From the NCBI RefSeq assembly GCF_000376945.1, contig NZ_AQXU01000020.1, positions 62,001-126,000 of the forward strand: DNA of 64,000 nt, written 5' to 3'. Both the position numbers and the translations under genes were made by a program. The DNA is from Leeia oryzae DSM 17879 (lineage in GTDB: Bacteria; Pseudomonadota; Gammaproteobacteria; Burkholderiales; Leeiaceae). Shown piece after piece: positions 56,395 to 64,000 of the stretch (the stretch's first letter is position 1; every line of letters begins with the position of its first letter). The notes under the pieces are model-generated. The model saw only the letters and a list, made by a program, of their open reading frames with translations, was not told the origin of the DNA and searched no databases.

Positions 56395-56631
56395 ATGTTG
56401 TTGCAAGCCAAACCACCTTTGGGAAACTGGCGGGCAAAAGAAGCACCGGGTCAATATCTGCTAAGGCATCAGGCATACCGCCTGAAAGCACCATCGGATG
56501 CATGCCGGATCATTGCGACAAATGTTTACACAGCCGCCCGTTTCTCTGAATGCACTGCCCCCTACACAATGCAGTTGCTTTATGATGACAAACGGCTGGT
56601 GCAAGCTTATGCACTGATGCCGAATGCGTGA
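56395..56631 (+). CDS. Doubtful small open reading frame, unknown
   Basis: A 78-residue frame from an ATG without a clear ribosome site, 45 bases upstream of the MASE3-GGDEF-EAL gene on the same strand. The product has no signal peptide, membrane helix or recognised motif. It could be a short leader gene or chance; I list it only because it is the sole frame of this length in the gap. Confidence 0.25.
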   Translation: MLLQAKPPLGNWRAKEAPGQYLLRHQAYRLKAPSDACRIIATNVYTAARFSECTAPYTMQLLYDDKRLVQAYALMPNA

Positions 56632-56676
56632 TCGCAGGGAACGGCCACACAAATCGCTGGGTAAAGGATAAAAGCG

Positions 56677-59580
56677 ATGCAAACGTATTATCAGGGTTCA
56701 GAACTTCAAAAAGCGCAGATGACCACCTTATGGATCTGTCTGCCGGCGCTGGTCATTCAAATCATCGTCATGAACCTGCCATCTTTTACCCTGTTCAACG
56801 ATCGGCATAGCGACCTGTTATCCGTGCATCTGCTGCTGGAAATGTTTTCGGTATCCGTGTCTATTCTGGTAGCCACGATTGCCTGGCATGTTTTAACCAA
56901 TTCAGAATCCACCCATATCGCCAATCCGATCATTTTCGGGTTTACCGTGCTGGCGATGTCCGACATGATGCATGCCATCACCTATGCGGGCATGCCCGGG
57001 CTGATGACAGACAGCTCCACCCCGGAAGCCATCTTTTTCTGGCTGGTGGGCAGAACCTTTGCCGCACTGGTATTGCTGGCCATTGCACTCAATCTCAGAT
57101 TACCCGGCCACAAGAGCCTGTGGCTCATCGCAGCCATTCTGTGTGGCAGCTTTATCACCTGGCTAGGCACCTATCATTTATCAGCCTTTCCAACATTGTT
57201 TGTCGCTGGACAAGGTGTCACCAAGTTCAAGGCGCATTACGAAATCGGTTTGTGTACCATTTACCTCGTCATTGCCTTCTGGCTGTTTTATAAAGGCAAG
57301 AAGCAGCAAAGACCGTTATCGCTGTGGCTAGGGACAGCCTGTTTTGTCATGGGTGTCGGCGAACTGGATTTCACCACCTACCTGACACCGTCAGATTTCC
57401 TGAATACCTTTGGGCATATCTACAAGATTGTCTCTTACGGCCTCATTTACAAAGCACTGTTCATCAGTGCCGTCAGAGCCCCGTTCCAACTGCTGAAAAT
57501 GTCCGAAGACCGGTTACAGCAACACCAGACCAACCTGTTATCCATTTTGAACAAAATCCCGCACGGGGTTATCCGGCTAGACCCGCAACTGAACTGCACC
57601 TATGTAAACCAGGTGCAGGCCAAGCGGTTTGGCCATGCCGAAGCGGAGATTCAGGGCAAACCCCTTAGCCAATTTGCAACGGCCGGGGACATGGCCAATG
57701 TCAAAACCTATCTTGCAGAAGCCTTTACGGGCAATGCCGGCCAGTTAACCGGGTGGTTCTGGACGGCTCAGAACATTCCTAAATATTCCATTGTGAACTT
57801 CGTGCCAGAATTCAACGAAGCAGGCTACGTCAGTAGCGTGCTGGTGTTCCTGACCGACCAGACCGAACAGGAACAAGCCAAACAGAATCTGTTAAGTTCG
57901 CTCAAAGAAACAGAAGACCTGAAAACCGCGCTGGATGCCCACGCCATTGTAGTCAAGACCGATGCCAACGGAGTGATCACCAGCGTCAACGACAAATTCT
58001 GCGACATCTCCAAATATACGCGTGAAGAACTCGTTGGGCAGACACACCGGCTGATCAACTCTGGCCGCCATCCCAAAACTTTCTTCAAGGAACTCTGGGA
58101 CACCATTTCCAGCGGCACTATCTGGAACGGTGAAATTTGCAATCGCGCCAAGGATGGCTCTCTGTATTGGGTTCAAACCACCATCGTGCCTTACATGGGG
58201 CCGGATGGAAAACCGTTGCAATACATGGCTATCCGTGCGGATATTACCGCCCGGAAAAATGCAGAGGAAGAAATCGAGCACCTGGCCTTTTATGACTACC
58301 TGACGGGCCTGCCTAACCGGCGACTGATGATTGAACGTCTGGCGCAAGCGTTACTGGATTCGGAACACACCCTTTGCAATGGTGCCCTGCTGTTCATGGA
58401 TCTGGACAACTTCAAGGAAGTCAACGATACGCTTGGGCATACCCAAGGGGACCAACTACTCAAAGAAACGGCCAACCGCCTGCTGGCAGCAGTGGCGGAG
58501 CACGATACGGCAGCCCGTATTGGGGGTGACGAATTTGTCGTGATTCTGAATCATCTGGATGCCGACATGTCCGTCGCGCAAGTTCAGGCACGCGAGATTG
58601 CAGAAAACATCCGTCTGGGCCTTGGGGTAGTGGTAGACCTGAATGGTTATCAGGCGGTGTCGCCACCAAGTATCGGGGTGGTGATGTTCCAGGGGGTAGA
58701 AAAAACCGCCAGCGAGCTTTTAAAACAGGCTGACATGGCGCTTTACCGCGCCAAATCAGCAGGCAAGAATCAAGTCTGTTTCTTCGACCCGCAACTGCAG
58801 GCAGCCATCAATGCCAGGGCCAGTCTGCTGGCCGATTTGCGTCAGGCGCTGCCCCATCAGGAATTTGTCCTGCATTACCAGCCCATTATGGATGCAGAAA
58901 AAACCGTTCTCGGCTATGAAGCCCTGATCCGCTGGCAACAACCTCAGCGCGGCATGGTACCGCCGTTCCACTTTATCGATCTGGCAGAACAGACCGGGCT
59001 GATTATTCCGATTGGGCAATGGGTACTGGAAACCGCCTGCCAGCAACTGGTGGAATGGCAAAAGGATGAACAGTCAGCGCACTGGTCAATCGCGGTAAAC
59101 GTCAGCGCCAAACAGTTTGGTGAAGCCGATTACCCGCAGCAAGTACTGGCAACCCTGCAGCGCACGGGGGCAAAACCGGAAAACCTTCGGCTGGAACTCA
59201 CCGAAAGCATGCTGCTGGAAGACGTCAACGAAGCCATTCGCAAAATGATCGAGTTGCGCCGTCATGGCATCCGCTTCTCGCTGGATGACTTTGGCACCGG
59301 CTATTCGTCATTAAGCTACCTCAAGCGCCTGCCGTTTGACTACCTGAAGATCGATCGTTCATTTGTCACCGATATCTTTAACGACAGTAATGCCGCCGCC
59401 GTTGTGCGTACCATTATCTTGCTGGCAGTCAGCCTGGAAATGAAAGTGATCGCCGAAGGGGTGGAAACCGTGGAGCAGTACAAAGTACTGGACGATTACG
59501 GCTGCCATGGCTTCCAGGGTTATTACTTCGGACGGCCAGGCCCGCTTGCTGTCATCCCGAGCCCGCTGGAAAAAGTCTAA
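56677..59580 (+). CDS. MASE3-PAS-PAS-GGDEF-EAL membrane c-di-GMP protein
   Basis: The 967-residue protein has about eight membrane helices (20-265) that read as a MASE3 sensor (LLEMFSVSVSILVATIAWHV, FTVLAMSDMMHAITYAGMPG), then two PAS domains (about 285-400 and 405-525), GGDEF (530-690) and EAL (705-960). RIGGDEFVVI and GYEALIRW are intact, as is DDFGTGYSS. The RxxD inhibitory site is lost (AEHD at that place). It could make or break down c-di-GMP at the inner membrane. Its PAS domains may bind a small molecule or heme. Confidence 0.93.
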   Translation: MQTYYQGSELQKAQMTTLWICLPALVIQIIVMNLPSFTLFNDRHSDLLSVHLLLEMFSVSVSILVATIAWHVLTNSESTHIANPIIFGFTVLAMSDMMHAITYAGMPGLMTDSSTPEAIFFWLVGRTFAALVLLAIALNLRLPGHKSLWLIAAILCGSFITWLGTYHLSAFPTLFVAGQGVTKFKAHYEIGLCTIYLVIAFWLFYKGKKQQRPLSLWLGTACFVMGVGELDFTTYLTPSDFLNTFGHIYKIVSYGLIYKALFISAVRAPFQLLKMSEDRLQQHQTNLLSILNKIPHGVIRLDPQLNCTYVNQVQAKRFGHAEAEIQGKPLSQFATAGDMANVKTYLAEAFTGNAGQLTGWFWTAQNIPKYSIVNFVPEFNEAGYVSSVLVFLTDQTEQEQAKQNLLSSLKETEDLKTALDAHAIVVKTDANGVITSVNDKFCDISKYTREELVGQTHRLINSGRHPKTFFKELWDTISSGTIWNGEICNRAKDGSLYWVQTTIVPYMGPDGKPLQYMAIRADITARKNAEEEIEHLAFYDYLTGLPNRRLMIERLAQALLDSEHTLCNGALLFMDLDNFKEVNDTLGHTQGDQLLKETANRLLAAVAEHDTAARIGGDEFVVILNHLDADMSVAQVQAREIAENIRLGLGVVVDLNGYQAVSPPSIGVVMFQGVEKTASELLKQADMALYRAKSAGKNQVCFFDPQLQAAINARASLLADLRQALPHQEFVLHYQPIMDAEKTVLGYEALIRWQQPQRGMVPPFHFIDLAEQTGLIIPIGQWVLETACQQLVEWQKDEQSAHWSIAVNVSAKQFGEADYPQQVLATLQRTGAKPENLRLELTESMLLEDVNEAIRKMIELRRHGIRFSLDDFGTGYSSLSYLKRLPFDYLKIDRSFVTDIFNDSNAAAVVRTIILLAVSLEMKVIAEGVETVEQYKVLDDYGCHGFQGYYFGRPGPLAVIPSPLEKV

Positions 59581-59600
59581 CCCCCGCTACCTACGCATCA

Positions 59601-59638
59601 ACAAGGCACAGATCAGCAAATGATGGTCTGTGCCTTGT
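59601..59638 (+). terminator. Hairpin after the MASE3-GGDEF-EAL gene
   Basis: Twelve-base stem ACAAGGCACAGA / TCTGTGCCTTGT with a 14-base loop, 20 bases after the stop codon. The T-run is weak, so termination strength is uncertain. Confidence 0.6.
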
Positions 59639-59689
59639 CATTCTCCCTCGCCCACCCCGCCACATCGCCGCGGGCCGCCCGGCCGACTT

Positions 59690-59708
59690 CCCTAGGTTTT
59701 ACCCTAGG
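59690..59708 (+). promoter_or_regulatory. Repeated CCCTAGG element before a candidate -10 box
   Basis: CCCTAGG occurs at 59690-59696 and again at 59702-59708; each contains the self-complementary CCTAGG, so the pair is both a direct and an inverted repeat with 12-base spacing. A GATAAT at 59731-59736 could be a -10 box, placing the repeat centre roughly 43 bases before the start of transcription. This is a usual place for an activator. From there about 210 bases of leader precede the receiver-GGDEF gene; no gene or known riboswitch is seen in it. Confidence 0.45.
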
Positions 59709-59955
59709 ATCAATCTAGCCACCCTGCATGGATAATATGTCCCTGAAAGAATGAGGGTTAATTCCGGTTATCCGGGCAACCAAGCACACCGCTCAGCGGG
59801 TTGATTTGCCTTTAGCCCCTGTGAGAATGCTTGCAGGTACGCTTATCTGGCTCATACCGGCAGCTCATTTGCACCAGATGTCATACATGCAGCCTTGAAG
59901 GTACCTGATGCAGACAAGGGACGTCTCCAGAACATTTTAGATGTGAGTTTTACCT

Positions 59956-61248
59956 GTGCAAAAAAAGAAAATTCTGGTGGTCGATGATGAGCGGATTAAT
60001 TTGCATCTGCTGGCCAGGGTATTATCCGAACAATATGAAGTCATTACCGTGCAATCCGGACTGGATGCACTGGTCGAGGCCGAGTATTTTCTGCCAGATC
60101 TGATTCTGCTGGATGTCATGATGCCGGAGCTGGATGGTTTCCAGACATTCAGGCTGCTCAAGGCACATCCGGTACTGTCACAGAAGCCCGTTATTTTTCT
60201 CACAGGTCATACCGATATCGAAAGCCAGTACAAAGGGCTGGATCTTGGTGCCGTCGACTACATGCTCAAACCGTTCAATATCTCCCTGATCAGGCTGCGG
60301 GTCAGGAATATTCTGGAAAGAGAATCCCTGCGTGAGGTCATCAAAGTTAAACAGGCAGAACTGGAAGCCATCCTCAACACTATCCCGGATCTGATGTTCA
60401 AGCTGGACAGGCAAGGCACCTATCTGGAAATTTTTGCCAGACAGCCCGAATTACTGGCCCAACAACGCATTGATCTCCTCGGCCGACGGATCTGTGACAT
60501 GCTGCCACCAGAGGCAGCCGTCCAGGCCATGACAGCCATTGCAGAAGCCCATGAAACCGGTACATCGTATGGCATGCAAATGAAGCTGCCACTGGCAGGC
60601 AAGATGCACTGGTTTGAATTAAGCGTCGCAAAAAATGAGTCCAGCAATCCGGATAACCCGCATTTTGTCATGTTGTCCCGGAACATTACCGATCGTAAAC
60701 AGGCGGAAGAACACTTGAATTACCTAGCCCAACACGACAACCTCACAGGCTTGGCCAACCGCGCCCTCTTTGGAGAAATCGTTGACCGCATACTGGGACT
60801 GGCCGAACGCACCAGACTCTTGTTTGCGCTCGTCTTCATTGATCTCGACAAATTCAAACACATCAACGATACCTTTGGTCATGCCATTGGTGACTTTGTC
60901 CTGCAACAAGCGGCCAATCGCATTAGCAATACCGTCCGGACTACCGACACGGTGGGCCGCATTGGCGGGGATGAATTTGTGGTCTTGTTACCGAATATTG
61001 CCAGCAGGCAAGAAGCCATCCAGATCATGGAAAGGGTTCGAATGGTGCTGGCAGAACCCATCATTGCGCAAGGCAAAGCGTTCTCGATTTCATCCAGCAT
61101 CGGGATGGCCTTCTATCCGGACCACGGTCAGACGATGATCGAGCTGACCAAGCGTGCAGATGATGCCATGTATGAAGCAAAATCCAGCGGTCGAAATCGC
61201 GTGTGCGTATTTTCCGAATCCGCCATGGATTGTGTCGTCAATGGCTAA
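59956..61248 (+). CDS. Receiver-PAS-GGDEF response regulator (diguanylate cyclase)
   Basis: Starts with GTG at 59956. The 430-residue protein has a complete receiver (Asp10-Asp11, Asp53 in LLDVMMPELDG, Lys in YMLKPFN), a PAS domain (about 133-250) and a GGDEF domain (258-420) with RIGGDEFVVL. An RTTD motif five residues before GGDEF is an intact inhibitory site, so product feedback is likely. There is no EAL domain, hence it should be a pure c-di-GMP synthase switched by phosphorylation. No histidine kinase is adjacent. Confidence 0.94.
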   Translation: MQKKKILVVDDERINLHLLARVLSEQYEVITVQSGLDALVEAEYFLPDLILLDVMMPELDGFQTFRLLKAHPVLSQKPVIFLTGHTDIESQYKGLDLGAVDYMLKPFNISLIRLRVRNILERESLREVIKVKQAELEAILNTIPDLMFKLDRQGTYLEIFARQPELLAQQRIDLLGRRICDMLPPEAAVQAMTAIAEAHETGTSYGMQMKLPLAGKMHWFELSVAKNESSNPDNPHFVMLSRNITDRKQAEEHLNYLAQHDNLTGLANRALFGEIVDRILGLAERTRLLFALVFIDLDKFKHINDTFGHAIGDFVLQQAANRISNTVRTTDTVGRIGGDEFVVLLPNIASRQEAIQIMERVRMVLAEPIIAQGKAFSISSSIGMAFYPDHGQTMIELTKRADDAMYEAKSSGRNRVCVFSESAMDCVVNG

Positions 61249-61386
61249 CCCCCTGTTGCACGCAAGTCTGGCCAAGCAGACACTTCCCGTTAAACTCACC
61301 AAACATGGTCTATGATTCAGGCAAAGCACCGTAAATAACGGTTTCAGCAAGACAGTAAAAAGAGAATAACAAGGCCTGAACATATC

Positions 61387-62064
61387 ATGCAGCCGGACCC
61401 ACATGCCCAAATACCCGCAGATTCACGCCGGATATATACCGTCCTGATTGCAGACGACCATTTGCTGGTACGCATCGGCATCAAATCGCTCTTGCAGCAC
61501 ATGGGTAATTTTCATGTCGTCGCAGAAGCAGAGAATGGCCGAACCGCCCTTGCCTGTCAGCAGCAATTCAAACCCGACATCATTCTGGTCGACATTGCCA
61601 TGCCAGAATTATCCGGTATCGAAGCTGCCCAGCAAATGCGGCAGGTCGATCCGGAGGTCAAAATCCTGATCTTGTCGGCATACGATACCGAAGACATTGT
61701 TCGGCAGGCGCTAGCGGCCGGCGTACAAGGTTATCTGCTTAAAGACTTTGCACTCAATGAATTGTCCGATGCCCTGCACCAGGTCTTGCAGGGAGAAACC
61801 TACATCAGCCCCCGTCTGGCCCCTTTGCTCAGCCAGGATGTCACAACCTTACGCCTGGCCGGCAAACCCAGACTAACCGCCCGCCAGCTGGAAATCTTGA
61901 GACTGGTGGCGACTGGCGCCTCTACCAAAGAAATTGCAAAGCAATTACAGGTAAGCCCCAAAACCATCGAATACCATAGGGCACAGGTCATGCAAAGGCT
62001 GGGCTTGCACGATATCGCCAGCCTGACACTGTATGCCTCAAGGCACGGCTTGCTGCCAACCTGA
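61387..62064 (+). CDS. NarL/FixJ-type response regulator
   Basis: The 225-residue protein has a receiver (IADDHLLVRIGIKSLL, phospho-Asp in ILVDIAMPELSG, Lys in YLLKDFAL) and a LuxR-type helix-turn-helix (LTARQLEILRLVATGASTKE with VSPKTIEYHRAQVMQRL). It is a DNA-binding regulator activated by phosphorylation. An Hpt-like gene follows 32 bases later, suggesting a phosphorelay that also includes the preceding receiver-GGDEF protein. The CCCTAGG repeat at 59690-59708 is one possible target. Confidence 0.93.
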   Translation: MQPDPHAQIPADSRRIYTVLIADDHLLVRIGIKSLLQHMGNFHVVAEAENGRTALACQQQFKPDIILVDIAMPELSGIEAAQQMRQVDPEVKILILSAYDTEDIVRQALAAGVQGYLLKDFALNELSDALHQVLQGETYISPRLAPLLSQDVTTLRLAGKPRLTARQLEILRLVATGASTKEIAKQLQVSPKTIEYHRAQVMQRLGLHDIASLTLYASRHGLLPT

Positions 62065-62096
62065 GCACACGCTGCTTACTTAAGGCTAATCCAACC

Positions 62097-62438
62097 ATGA
62101 CGTCCACTCCCCTCTGCCATCTCACAGAGACCCTGCAAAGCCTGCACGGTGACAAAGAAACCTTGCATTTGCTGATTCGCGAGTTTCTGAGAACTTATCC
62201 GGAGCAGGTACTTCACATGGCGCAGGCCTACCAGACAGACGACTTAAGCGCACTCGCCAATTGCCTGCATAGCGCCAGGAGCACGGTCAGCATTTTTTGC
62301 GCCGTCGCGGTCAGAGATCAGATCATCGCGCTGGAACATGGCCTGCGAATGCAAAGTGCCCTTGCCCGACCAGCATTTTACCGCTTTCTCAATGACTATA
62401 TGCGAATAGGTCTGGAGCTGGCTGAGTACCAGGGTTGA
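62097..62438 (+). CDS. Hpt-like protein with altered active-site surroundings
   Basis: The 113-residue helical protein fits a histidine phosphotransfer domain: His58 in ANCLHSARSTVSIFCA lies where Hpt proteins have AHxLKG, followed by a second helix ending IIALEHGL. The lysine and glycine after the histidine are Arg61 and Ser62 here. The histidine itself is kept, so transfer may still work. It directly follows the NarL-type regulator in the same direction and probably passes phosphate to or from it. Confidence 0.7.
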   Translation: MTSTPLCHLTETLQSLHGDKETLHLLIREFLRTYPEQVLHMAQAYQTDDLSALANCLHSARSTVSIFCAVAVRDQIIALEHGLRMQSALARPAFYRFLNDYMRIGLELAEYQG

Positions 62439-62473
62439 CCCGTTCAACTCCCGGCCTTCAAGCCCAAACGTCG

Positions 62474-63265
62474 TCAAAACGTATTTAATGGTTTATCCAC
62501 CGGCAACTTCACATTGGCGGCAGCATCCATGTGGACTTCGCACTCCCCGCAAATGATGTCTGTCCCCGGGCTCACCCAGGCTTTTGCACCACATTCCGGA
62601 CACATCAGCTTCTCGCGAGTGGGTGGCGCTTTTGGCGGCGGCATGTAAACGGTTGGCTTGTCTTCTTCTATCTTTGGCAGCACGGCAACCGGGGGAGGAG
62701 AGCTCTCATACTCAACCCCTGCGGCTTTGAGGGCCTCTTGCTTCTGTTCCTGCACCTCTGGCGTAGACGGCAAATGACGGTCAAACCACGGCAGCTCAAA
62801 ACCGCCAGCCACAAACGACTGACACGCCTGCATGAACTTGCCTTCCGGCAAGATGTAATGGCTCATGGAGCGGCCGGTTTTCTTGCCCCCCGGTAATGAG
62901 GTGTGCGAAGGCATCAGGCCAATCGCCTCCATCTGGTCTGCCCACTCCTGATTATGTGCATTGGTCGGTGTCGGTGTTCCAAAATGGTGCTGCCAGTGGT
63001 GAACCATCTCATGCACCAGCGTAGACATTACCGCCTCAATCGGCCGTAGCGTAAAAAAACCAGGGTGAAGCCCCAACTCATCCAGTTGCTGCCCGTCTTT
63101 GGAGATAAACCGGTCTGCATGATGATACCCGTACACCCGGCTGGATGACCGAAGCGTGATCAGGCAAGGCGGCAGCCTGGCATCAAACAGCGCCGTATTA
63201 AAGTAATCAAAAGCTTGCTGAAGCGCAGCATAGAACGCAAGCGTTGGCGCTTGTTGGCTGGTCAT
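62474..63265 (-). CDS. SprT-like zinc metalloprotein
   Basis: The ATG at 63265 gives 263 residues; an upstream frame to 63340 lacks support. The N-terminal part carries the SprT-like active site with His85-Glu86 and His89 (HEMVHHWQHHFG) and conserved aromatic residues before it. A proline-rich linker (about 190-225) leads to a C-terminal zinc ribbon (CPECGAKAW, CGEC). SprT-like proteins resemble the protease domain of Spartan, but bacterial substrates are unknown. It converges with the Hpt-like gene. Confidence 0.87.
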   Translation of the reverse strand: MTSQQAPTLAFYAALQQAFDYFNTALFDARLPPCLITLRSSSRVYGYHHADRFISKDGQQLDELGLHPGFFTLRPIEAVMSTLVHEMVHHWQHHFGTPTPTNAHNQEWADQMEAIGLMPSHTSLPGGKKTGRSMSHYILPEGKFMQACQSFVAGGFELPWFDRHLPSTPEVQEQKQEALKAAGVEYESSPPPVAVLPKIEEDKPTVYMPPPKAPPTREKLMCPECGAKAWVSPGTDIICGECEVHMDAAANVKLPVDKPLNTF

Positions 63266-63490
63266 GGAGGAATCCTGTTGCTTGAATGAGTCTTGAAGGC
63301 ATCCCTGCCCGTCATGAATGACAAGCCGGTGCAGGCGCAATTTTACAGGCTAGCGGCCACCAAAGCTAACCTGTGCAAAGAATTTTTAACGTATCAACAA
63401 GCTTGGCCAAGTTTCCGCAGCGCACACGACAAGTGCTCTGGACGTTTGCACATTAGCTTCTATAATGACAATGTCAAAGAAAGGAAGCAC

Positions 63491-63961
63491 ATGAAAACAG
63501 CATTTGGCATGCTTGCATGCATGCTCTTGTCCAGTGTCCCAGCCGTCCACGCAGAAATGTATAAATGCATCAATGAACAGAAAAAAATCATTTATACCGA
63601 TATGCCCTGCACCAAATTCAAGGCCACGACACAAAAGATCGTATCACCCACCTTGTCACAGGGCCTGGTAGACCAGGAGGCCATCTACAAATCACAAAAA
63701 TATTACAAGGCCGCCAAGCCAGCCCCTGCCAGCGTCACCAGAACCACCGTCACCGAAACAACCATCGTCAATGGTATCCCTGTCATCAGCCAGACAGGCG
63801 CGCACAATGCCATGTGCAAGTCTTACAGACAGCAGTTGGAAGCCATCGAGAATAAACTAAGACACGGATACACCGCCGCAGAAGACCAGTACCTGCATGA
63901 TCAGCAAAAATACTGGCAAAAAATGGTCTTTGATAACTGCGCCACCAACGAGGGATTTTGA
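63491..63961 (+). CDS. Secreted DUF4124-type protein
   Basis: Start ATG at 63491 with AAAGGAAGC before it; the product has 156 residues beginning with a signal peptide (FGMLACMLLSSVPAVHA). The mature start EMYKCINEQKKIIYTDMPC is the DUF4124 motif (KCxxxxGxxxYxDxPC, here with glutamine/lysine in place of the usual glycine). The rest is a helical, lysine-rich domain with two further cysteines. It is probably periplasmic. Function of this common proteobacterial family is not known. Confidence 0.88.
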   Translation: MKTAFGMLACMLLSSVPAVHAEMYKCINEQKKIIYTDMPCTKFKATTQKIVSPTLSQGLVDQEAIYKSQKYYKAAKPAPASVTRTTVTETTIVNGIPVISQTGAHNAMCKSYRQQLEAIENKLRHGYTAAEDQYLHDQQKYWQKMVFDNCATNEGF

Positions 63962-64000
63962 TTGCAGACTATATTCGCGCCACTCATCATAGAGTCAAGT

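Noticed and set aside
59743-59955. Possible c-di-GMP riboswitch in the leader of the receiver-GGDEF gene
   Set aside because: I looked for the conserved elements of c-di-GMP riboswitches and did not find them; only an unstructured-looking leader is visible.

Overview
The window looks like chromosome of a betaproteobacterium, probably of the order Neisseriales. The inference rests on moderate GC, the 81-residue betaproteobacterial-type second IF-1, a stand-alone CysI hemoprotein overlapping a DUF934 gene, a soluble RnfB-like ferredoxin next to a class 2 PyrD, and many chemoreceptors and GGDEF proteins. No rRNA, tRNA, insertion sequence, CRISPR array or phage gene was seen.

Region 1 (1-13.0 kb, all minus strand) is a chemotaxis operon: TTG-started receptor-like protein, cheY, STAS protein, cheA, receptor, cheW, cheR, cheD, cheB, a pseudo-receiver-PAS-GGDEF-EAL protein, and a receptor running off the left edge. 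CheA carries two 24-residue repeats resembling the c-di-GMP-binding MshEN motif, and CheD carries a four-cysteine insertion.

Region 2 (13.7-30.3 kb) is mixed metabolism: infA; a D-amino-acid module (DadA-like oxidase, amino-acid binding protein, ornithine-cyclodeaminase-family reductase, divergent GntR regulator with paired palindromes); acnB; cysI plus DUF934; rsxB and pyrD; and a sulfide/persulfide module (rhodanese, persulfide-dioxygenase-like hydrolase, BigR/SqrR-like ArsR regulator, SulP transporter).

Region 3 (30.3-47.8 kb) is the most striking. It is an almost unbroken minus-strand sugar island with a ribose-type ABC transporter, its own chemoreceptor, and enzymes for two branches that share their first steps. 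Mutarotase, aldose dehydrogenase and lactonase would turn L-fucose or L-galactose into the aldonate. L-fuconate would then go through FucD, an SDR and a FAH hydrolase to pyruvate and lactate. L-galactonate would go through an LgoD-like dehydrogenase, a UxaB-like reductase, UxaA and KdgK to 2-keto-3-deoxy-6-phosphogluconate. Two GntR regulators, one with two DNA-binding domains, and two different operator-like motifs suggest split control.

Region 4 (47.9-64 kb) holds an orphan sugar-binding protein, a GC-rich pyruvate carboxylase gene, another chemoreceptor, a probable decayed gene, and a signalling group (MASE3-PAS-PAS-GGDEF-EAL, receiver-PAS-GGDEF, NarL-type regulator, degenerate Hpt). It ends with a SprT-like protein and a DUF4124 secreted protein. 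All functions are inferred from reading the sequence; no database search was run.
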